Assembly: GCA_033819885.1 (NCBI GenBank)
Contig: JAQYUZ010000003.1
Coordinates: 620,001 to 684,000 of the forward strand
DNA: 64,000 nucleotides
Reading direction: 5' to 3'
Source of the DNA: Microbotryomycetes sp. JL201
Lineage: Eukaryota > Basidiomycota > Microbotryomycetes
The notes below the pieces were generated by a model. That model was not told where the DNA came from and did not search any database. It saw nothing but the letters and a program-made list of their open reading frames with translations. Each line of letters opens with the position of its first letter. Positions within the stretch are counted from its first letter, which is position 1. The position numbers and the translations under genes were made by a program. Positions 57,097 to 64,000 of this stretch are shown here, piece after piece.

Positions 57097-58730
57097 CTAA
57101 GACTGCATGCTCGATTCGTCCGTCTGCACCGAGGCACGCGATGAGCTGGAACGCTGGATCCACGTCGCTGGATCCTCGACTCCAGGCGGTAGCGGGAACT
57201 TGGCCTTCTTAAACTTGCTGTGATCAAGTTTGGACAGGTCCGAGAAGTTGACGAGTTGAAGAAGGTACCTTGCCACCCAAACGAGCTCGAGATCGGTGGC
57301 AGAGTGATTCATCGCATCTTTGTAGGCTTTGAGCTTCAAGCCGTTGCGAGGGTTCATAGCACTGGCGAGCGAAGCCATTAGCACTGACAGAGGTGGATGG
57401 ATGGCTGACGTGACACGCACAAATTCCTGCTTAGGTCATCGACAGCGATCGAGTTTTGCTCGCTCCAATGGGGAAACTTGGCCCAGAGCAGTCCCAGCGC
57501 TTTGACCTGAGGGCTCGCTTTAGCATTGAGTGCACCTTCAGAAACAATGATCGTACCTCGTGCTTGTACGGCTTGCCATTTTTCGTGGAATACACCGAAA
57601 ACATGGCGCGGCGATCAATTGTCGAAATGACGGGGTACCCATGACGAGCCGTTTCTCCAATGATCTGCGTATCAAGAAGTTAGTACATCCATCACAGTCT
57701 TCGTCCATTGCCTACGTCAAGTTCGATCTGGGAAGGACAACGTGTCAGCCAGATCGTACCCTGAACAATCGCAACTCTCGTACCAATTTCTGCTCCAGAA
57801 AGCGCCAGCTCGTTTGACTGTTAATGCAGAGGTTCACTTGAGTCAGGGTCATGAGCAGCACATCGTCAGCTCACCTCCAAATCACAATATCGTAGAAAGG
57901 GGAAACAGCCTCCAGAAATTGATGCAAGTATGGCCTGGCAAAATCTGCGTAGCACTCATTCAGACGATATTGACTTGCCGTAATGTCGCAACTTACGCTC
58001 GGCGACAAAATTTGACTCTTTCCACAGTGCCGTATCCAAGATGCAATAATCGAGATCGAGCACGAGCAAACGCTTGCCTTGCGTCGGGTGTTGCTGTCAA
58101 GGCAGCGGTCACCTCTTGATCCTTGAGAGAAGCACAGAACTAACCATGATGTCTATCTTGTAGGCGTTGATCGTCTGGGCGAGCTTGCGACTGGGCAGCA
58201 GTTCGTCAGCGCGCACGCGATTGATTTTCGAGACGGGGCACGGACCGATTGCGTGCTCCTTGAAGTGCAACATCGAGCAGTCCCTGGGCCGCGTAGTCTA
58301 TGTCGTCCTCGGCATCGTTCGGTGGCGGTGGCGGGCCGAGCTCTTCGCCCTCTGGAGTGCCCACCATCATAAACTTGCGCGCTGGTCCATCCGGGCTCAG
58401 GCCGAGGCTCTTTACTTCAACTTCGTCACCTGGCAGCTTGCCCTTGACGAGCCCGATGAGCTTCTGGCGGTCAGGCGCGACACCCGTCAAGCTCCATAAC
58501 GACGCTTTGACGTCACCGAGACAGTCTGTCTCGACCACTTGGACAGGCAGCTGTTGGCCTCGCCACGAGCATGTGAGGATGTAAACAATCTCGTCTGGCA
58601 ATAGTGCGGTGCCAACTGCCGCAGACTCGGCCCCGCTCGCCATGTTGTCGGCAACAATCGACGCGTCATTCGCGACAGGCACGACTTCAGAAGGATTCAT
58701 CGTCATTTGCGTCCCTTTCTGATTCGACAT
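57097..58730 (-). CDS. UBLCP1: UBLCP1-like proteasome phosphatase
   Basis: UBLCP1 has an N-terminal ubiquitin-like domain and an FCP-type HAD phosphatase domain that dephosphorylates nuclear proteasomes. The start is ATG 58730 (MSNQKGTQMTMNPSEV). The UBL part is ILTCSWRGQQLPVQVVETDC, then LIGLVKGKLPGDEVEVKSLG. A PPPPPND hinge leads to NRVRADELLPSRKLAQTINA. The phosphatase loop is GKRLLVLDLDYCILDTALWK; the nucleophile Asp is present, but the fifth position of DxDxT is Cys. Later exons give YADFARPYLHQFLEAVSPFY, NGKPYKHE and WSEQNSIAVDDLSRNFALNP, then NGLKLKAYKDAM, all as in UBLCP1. It ends DESSMQS at 57097. Identification is strong. Confidence 0.87.
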
Positions 58731-58892
58731 GGTCGCCAATGATGCGTCTCGCGCTGTTCAGCAGTCGAGACAAACGCGGCCTGAGCGCGACGGATCGCGT
58801 CTCGATATCCAAAGCAAGACATATGTTGATGACAAGAAACAAAAATGACGCAGACATACAAACACAGTGACAAAATGAAGGGGTGCGCCAAT

Positions 58893-60695
58893 TCATGATG
58901 CCGCCACCTCGCTCGCCGATTCACCCTTGGCAGCCGCGGTAGCCGCCTTCTTCGCAGCTCGTTCCAGTGCAGCGGCAGCTTCTTCTTCACGCTTGCGTTT
59001 TGAGCTGCCGCTCGGCGCCACGCCGTTCAGCAACTTTTTAGAATCGCTCGCCGTAAAGTTGATAAACGAGAACCCGCCGTCTTTGCTCCGCCGACCAGCT
59101 CTCGGCGCATTGTTGGTCGATCGACGAGCGGGTGTGACGGGCCGAATTGCTTTTGGCAAGTCTGGCTGAGAAGACATGCGCCTCGGGCCAGCTCGAGGCG
59201 TGATCGTGGTCGGAGCAGGCCCTATCGGTGACGAGGCTTCGTACGATCGTGGATTTGTATACGTTGGTGTCGGATAGCCAGAAGGGACGCGATTGTATTG
59301 AGGAGGCGTCTGAGGTCCGCTCATGTGATGGTAGTGCGATGGCGGTGGCGGCGGCAAATGCGGCACCGGGTAGGCGTTTCCATGTTGTATGCCACCGGGC
59401 GCCATCTCTGGGAACGAGCGCGGGACCGTGTCAACGGACGAGGTCCTACGATGCATGGCATTCTGAACCGCGACCGAGCGGAATGCGGGGGGCGCATACG
59501 TGCCAGGATAAGGCGCAAAGCCTCCGCTACCGATGGCAGAGCCAATGTCTGGCGATGCGGGCGCCGATCTCGGTCTTTCGAAAGGCGGGTGTAGCAAAGG
59601 TTGACCTGGTATAATGTAATCTGAAGGCTGCCCGACTTGGCTCTGACGCCGATTGACCGATGTTACCTGGCCATATGCTACTGACGGCGGCGGAGAGCGC
59701 CGTCTGCTGGATTCTCCGAAAGGCTGCTGCCAATGAGTGTGGTACCGTAATGTCGGAGACTGGGAGTAGAGCGCGTAATCTTCTTCATCGAGGATGACGC
59801 CGTTCAAGTTGTACGTCTGACCGGTCGCGACGGGTGCCAGAGGCAGTTGTCGAGGGTAGGCCGGTGTCGGTGGCGCTCGTGCGGGTTTTACTTCCGGCGA
59901 GACGGCTGCCAGGCCCTCAGGGCCAAGCATTTGGCTCATATCATTCATGAACTAGAGTTTCCGATAATTGAGAATCAGCTTGGGAGTGAGGCAAAGGTTC
60001 TCAGCGCAACTCACCTGATTGACATCTTCGATTGATGGTTGCTGATTCATTGGCTGACTCTCGGGGCCAGCGATAGTGATGCCAAGGTCACCAGGGCTTC
60101 CGAAAGCGATACCCGGCGGTCCGTTGACGAGCGAGGCGGAAGCGGACTCGCGGGCGCCACTCCGGGCGGCTGCACCAGCATTCGTGCTTCGCTTCCGAGG
60201 CCGGGGCGCTTGAGCAGCTCGTTGAGGATTCTCTGCCGTCGCTCGGGCTTGCTGAGACGGGCGGCGATTTCTTATCTGTTGACCTGAGCCGACCGGTGGC
60301 TGGCCATCCCTCGGATTAGGGATGCTTTCCTCTGACTTTGGAGAAGGAGGCGAGCCGGAGGCAAACATGCTCGTGACGGCCCCGATTTTGAGACCCTCAG
60401 ATGGGTTCTGAGCGGCATTTGTGGCGTAGAAAGGTGCAGGCGCTTGCCCGACAAACACCGCTTCGGAACTTCGAGCGCGGCGCAAAGGACTGGCCCGCGG
60501 CGACTGGGCCAGGTAGGGCGACGTCAAACCGATACGCGAATCGTCAAAGAGGCCATAGAATGAGCCGTTGAGCAAATCTTCTTTCGAGGGACTCGTGCTG
60601 CCAATGTCGGGCCAGGCAGGGACGGTCGGAGTCGCGAGCGGGTCAGGCGCCGAGTACAGACCCCATTCGGCCGGGGCTTGAAACTCGGTTTCCAT
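58893..60695 (-). CDS. Putative regulatory protein, disordered, with a basic C-terminal motif
   Basis: From ATG 60695 (METEFQAPAEWGLYSAPDPL) one exon of about 230 residues is Pro/Ser/Gln-rich, with basic patches (PRPRKRSTNAGAAARS). An intron between about 60017 and 59948 joins PSIEDVNQ to FMNDMSQMLGPEGLAAVSPE. The C-terminal exon has GGFSFINFTASDSKKLLNGV, then APSGSSKRKREEEAAAALER. A segment of the type FINFTxxDxxKxLxGVAPSGSSK recurs, as I recall, in uncharacterised fungal nuclear proteins; that is memory, not a search result. The basic stretch is a likely nuclear signal. A role in transcription is a guess. Confidence 0.5.
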
Positions 60696-62694
60696 CTTGA
60701 CAATTGGCTTCGTCGTCGTGATTGCAATGCAATGTGCCAAGGCCGAGGATCAACGGTGTCCGGTCGACGATCGGACTGGCCACAGCGCTGAGAAGTGGTG
60801 GCGGCTGTCTGCGCTGTCCCCGCTCGAGCCTCAATCGCTTGACAATGCCGTCGCTCAGTCGCTGGTCGCCGGCGCTGTCGATGCTCACAGTCGGTGCAAG
60901 AGCCCTCGGCGCCGTGCAATGATGCGACCTTGATTCTGCGGACTTAGATCTGTCGTCTTGCGCAGCACCTGCTCGGCTGCCGGCAGTCTTGCGGAGACGT
61001 CTTGCGAGCGCAACGCCGGTTTTGGAAGGTTTGCTTTTCTGCAGGAAAGTCGTGTGGACACGAACAACTCCGTGATTCTGCTGATGTGGATGAAAGCAAA
61101 CCTGCCAAGGCTGTGCAGCCAGTGTGAAATGCTTCATCGCCCTTTCATTTGCATTTCTGCCCGAAGCTCGAGCCATCCACCGGGCGTCAGCCAAATCAGC
61201 AAGCCTTCCTTCGCAAAGTTGCGCCTGGCGCGAGGGACCGCGGCTGACGGCCGAGATGTCAATTTGATGACGCAGAAAGGAGCTTGGAGACTACAAAATG
61301 CGACCATCGGCAAAGTGACATGTGTCGGCAAGCGAGTGTATCGACAATCAGGCTTAGCCGCCTCAGACTCGTGAGAGCGAACAGACTTACGATGAGGCAG
61401 GTCCTGTTTACACATTGATAACCTGGTCAGGACGCAAAAACCTTGGAGCTTGTCAAAGCAGCGAAGGGGAGGAGCGCGAGAGGGTTGTGCCCTTCCCATC
61501 GAGCTGAATTAACTTGCACAACATGATTTTACTGTCGTCACAGCGAGTTGCTTGACATGCAAGTGCTGCATAGTCTCTTTCTCCGCAAATTCGCGCCTGC
61601 CAGGCTTTTTTGGCGGTTCAAGGTTTCAAAAGAGTTGCAAAGCATTTCAAAGCTGTGAGGAACAGATTTCTCATGTACGAGTGTCTAGGAGTTCCGAAGG
61701 GTATTTGCGATCGCCATTTGGTCGAGGCCTTTGTGAGGAGCACGTTACAATTCGGCCTCATACTCAAACAGGCTAGATGGCTTTTTCATAAGCTTGAAAC
61801 TGGACCCTTCGGCTCCGCCAGCACAAGCTAACTAGTGTTTCTTGAGGTGATTGTTCGAGACACGTTTCATCGCATAAAATGTACCTGAGTGACAACAGAG
61901 TGTCTCGACGGCTTTCACTTGCCGAAGCTTACCCGCCCGATCTGTGTCACTTGTAGAATGCGACTCACATGCTTCATTGCATCTTTGTGTACCGAAACTT
62001 GCGCTGGTGCCATAGTCTATTCCCCGAAACGCTTCATGTCGACAGCTTGACACAAAAGCAGGAGCCTTCGAATGCATGCCTCGGTTTTCAAAGGTTTATC
62101 TGGAAGCAAACCTATAATGTTCTGCTGAGCTCTGTGCGGTCTACTCAGATGACGGACCTCCTTTTCAGATTGGTCGCACCGCTGTGCCCGCTCGACTTGC
62201 TGTTTCGCCGTGTTCAGTCGCCAAACCTGTAAGCGTCACTGCTTAGTGAGACTTGCTCGGCATGTGATCGACCGTGTCAATGTGTGCTTTACGACCTCGG
62301 ACGACTCCAATAATGGTCCTATGGAGATAGAACAGCGGCGCAAAGAAATTTGAACCGAGGCCCAGATCGACCGCGCACACGCCGTATGACAACGTCGGAC
62401 AGCCAGGAAAAGGAAATGAGAAAACGTTAGATGTATTTGGTTCTACGCCTGGCCGGCACAAGAGGGGCCGGTAGGCTGAAAAAGGGCACCGCGGGTTCAT
62501 GCGACCGCGACACCTCTCGACGACGTCTCCTGTACGCCATCCGACGCGACTTCCGCAGATACCACTAGTTATAGCACACACATTGACACGGTCGAGGTGC
62601 GGAGGCGCGGTGGACAGCCAGGGCTGACTTCGTTCCCCCGTCTTTTGTACCTTTCTGCAGCTCTTTTCAACCCCCCTCTCGACTTTAATCAAAA
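60696..62694. other. 2.0-kb region without a recognisable gene
   Basis: It separates the start of the putative regulator (-) from RPL23 (+). The first several hundred bases contain minus-strand open frames (to 61194 and 61499) with no recognised domain. About 61500-62240 has only short frames. The last stretch holds the RPL23 promoter with a pyrimidine-rich run (CCCCCCTCTC) just before the start. A long 5' leader for the regulator is possible. Confidence 0.4.
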
Positions 62695-63488
62695 ATGGGA
62701 GGACGTGGACGTGGTGGCTCTGCCGGTAACAAGTTCCGCATGACCCTTGGTCTGCCTGTTGGTGCCGTCATGAACTGCGCCGACAACTCGGGTGCCAAGA
62801 ACCTTTACGTATGTCGATTGATTCATCGTGGACGCTAGGTGAAGCCAAGTCAAATGCATTGCCCTTGCCTGGCGCGCGTACCGGTCGCGGTCGGCTAGGC
62901 TTGTGCACCCACTCGGCTCCGAGCGTCCATTGCTCATATGTGGGCCATGTACTGACCCACACATGTATTCACAGATCATTGCCGTCACCCGCTTCGGTGC
63001 TCGCCTTAATAGGCTGCCCGCTGCCGCCGCCGGCGACATGGTGCGTTTCACCTTCACTTCTTTGGCCGGTGTGGCACGCGCTCACAGACGAACATACACA
63101 GGTCATGGCCACTGTCAAGAAGGGAAAGCCGGATCTCCGCAAGAAGGGTACGTTGCAGACGCGAAGATCGGTCATTGCGAGTGGCGTTGCTGACCTCGTT
63201 TTCGTTGCGCCTTGTAGTTCACCCCGCCATCGTCATCCGTCAACGAAAGGCATGGCGCCGTCGCGACGGTGTTTTCTTGTACTTTGAGGACAACGCCGGT
63301 GTCATTGTCAACCCCAAGGGCGAGATGAAGGGTTCAGGTATCTCTGGTCCGGTCGCAAAGGAGGCAGCAGACTTGTGGCCTCGTGTGAGTCTTGCCCGTG
63401 ACTTGACGTTTTCCGCATCGAAGCATGCTCGAGCGCTTACATTCCGTCTACGTTGCAGATTGCTTCCAACGCAGGAACTGTCGTCTAA
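62695..63488 (+). CDS. RPL23: 60S ribosomal protein uL14 (L23)
   Basis: uL14 sits at the subunit interface of the large ribosomal subunit. The start is ATG 62695 ([20 protein letters not shown]), and the protein runs [95 protein letters not shown] and [20 protein letters not shown]. This is near-identical to known eukaryotic uL14. Five exons are split by introns of about 165, 60, 70 and 80 nt; the last exon codes only IASNAGTVV and the TAA at 63486-63488. The long first intron is common in ribosomal protein genes; I saw no snoRNA box in it. Confidence 0.97.
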
Positions 63489-63663
63489 ACTTGTCTAGCA
63501 CCTCTTTCGGATTCTTACATGATGTACTAGCGAGGCTTGGCGCGTTTTCTCACATGATCTTTGTTTGAGCTGGTGATCAGAATTAATTGAGTGTGTGTTG
63601 CTTTGAGTGCTTGGGCTTGTATCCGGGCCCGCGCTTCTCTCACATCCGGAACGCGAATCCGCA

Positions 63664-64000
63664 ATGCCTCAATACACGATCAGCGCGTTAGCGTACCTCA
63701 AGATAGTGTTGCATGCTGCCAAGTACCCGTCTGCACGCGTCGTGGGTCTGCTCATTGGCCCGGCATCCGACGATGCTCTCGTCACGGATGCTATTCCGAT
63801 GCTTCACCACTGGACAGACCTCAGCATGGCAACAGAAGCCTGCTTGCAACTTGTGAGCCATCTACAAAGATGAACTTGCTTGCGCTTTACAACGAACAAG
63901 GCTGATCCGACCCTTGTCGGTCACACAAACAGGCCGACATTCATTGCAAGAACCACAATCTCTGCTTCAAAGGTGTATACGTCTGTAACGAGCTGCTTGA
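63664..64000 (+). CDS. EMC8: ER membrane complex subunit EMC8/EMC9, partial
   Basis: EMC8/9 is a cytosolic MPN-fold subunit of the ER membrane complex, which inserts transmembrane proteins. The start is ATG 63664 (MPQYTISALAYLKIVLHAAK), followed by YPSARVVGLLIG and ATDAIPMLHHWTDLSMATEA-like sequence. An intron from about 63853 to 63932 (GTGAGC donor) joins QL to ADIHCKNHNLCFKGVYVCNE. The gene runs off the window at 64000. The family's loss of the JAMM zinc ligands cannot be judged from this fragment. Confidence 0.86.

Noticed and set aside
60643-61194. Minus-strand open frame (183 codons) upstream of the putative regulator
   Set aside because: No motif, a non-consensus composition and no splice continuation; more likely leader sequence.
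61832-62232. Short open frames on both strands in the 61.8-62.2 kb stretch
   Set aside because: Each is under 90 codons, with no homology I can recall and no join across plausible introns.
62810-62972. snoRNA in the first intron of RPL23
   Set aside because: Ribosomal protein introns often host snoRNAs, but no C/D or H/ACA box pair could be seen here.
1-64000. Transposons, virus-like elements, CRISPR arrays, tRNA and rRNA genes
   Set aside because: No transposase, reverse transcriptase or capsid domains, no long terminal or inverted repeats, no spaced direct repeats and no tRNA cloverleaf or rRNA core were recognised on either strand.

Overview
This window is a gene-dense stretch of fungal nuclear DNA, almost certainly from a basidiomycete. 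Most genes are cut by short introns of about 50-110 bp, many have Ser/Pro-rich basidiomycete-style tails, and intergenic gaps are mostly 100-500 bp. The phenylalanine ammonia-lyase closely resembles the Rhodotorula/Rhodosporidium enzyme as I remember it, which points to Pucciniomycotina, but the species cannot be named from the sequence alone. I see no transposon, virus-like element, CRISPR array, rRNA or tRNA.

Layout. 0-9.5 kb: polarity scaffold Spa2 (-), G-patch nucleolar protein PXR1 (+), a short unknown protein (-), and a secreted, probably GPI-anchored aspartic protease (+). 9.5-28.7 kb: the catalytic subunit of DNA polymerase zeta, REV3 (+); a divergent pair of vesicle-tethering genes, TRS85 (-) and SEC39 (+); the PIN-domain RNA endonuclease SWT1 (+) tail to tail with diphthamide synthase DPH1 (-). 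28.9-39.9 kb: a spartin/senescence-domain protein (+), geranylgeranyl diphosphate synthase (-) head to head with an Erv2-like sulfhydryl oxidase (+), thiamine pyrophosphokinase (-), a KpsF-type sugar-phosphate isomerase (+), a short MetE-like protein (+) and tafazzin (+). 40.4-51 kb: a PTC7-type PP2C phosphatase (+), two B12D/NDUFA4-like mini-proteins flanking PAL (all -), an RRM protein (+) and a NoxR/p67phox-like protein (-). 52.8-64 kb: mitochondrial pyruvate carrier MPC1 (-), EFM7 methyltransferase (+), a disordered unknown protein (-), the UBLCP1 proteasome phosphatase (-), a putative regulator (-), ribosomal protein uL14 (+) and a partial EMC8/9 (+).

Functional threads. Mitochondrial biology recurs (tafazzin, MPC1, PTC7-like phosphatase, two B12D-like proteins), as does the early secretory pathway (TRS85, SEC39, ERV2-like oxidase, EMC8/9). 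I see no metabolic cluster; these are core housekeeping genes packed tightly on both strands.

The most striking signal is in gene structure. MPC1 is shredded into nine exons, one of them apparently only 6 nt, with further exons of 18, 20 and 23 nt. Tafazzin has a 19-nt exon carrying the catalytic histidine, and a B12D-like gene has a 17-nt exon. Three introns are best explained by GC-AG splice sites, and many donors read GTCAGT. All exon structures here are read by eye from reading frame, splice consensus and remembered protein families; no transcript or database search was available.
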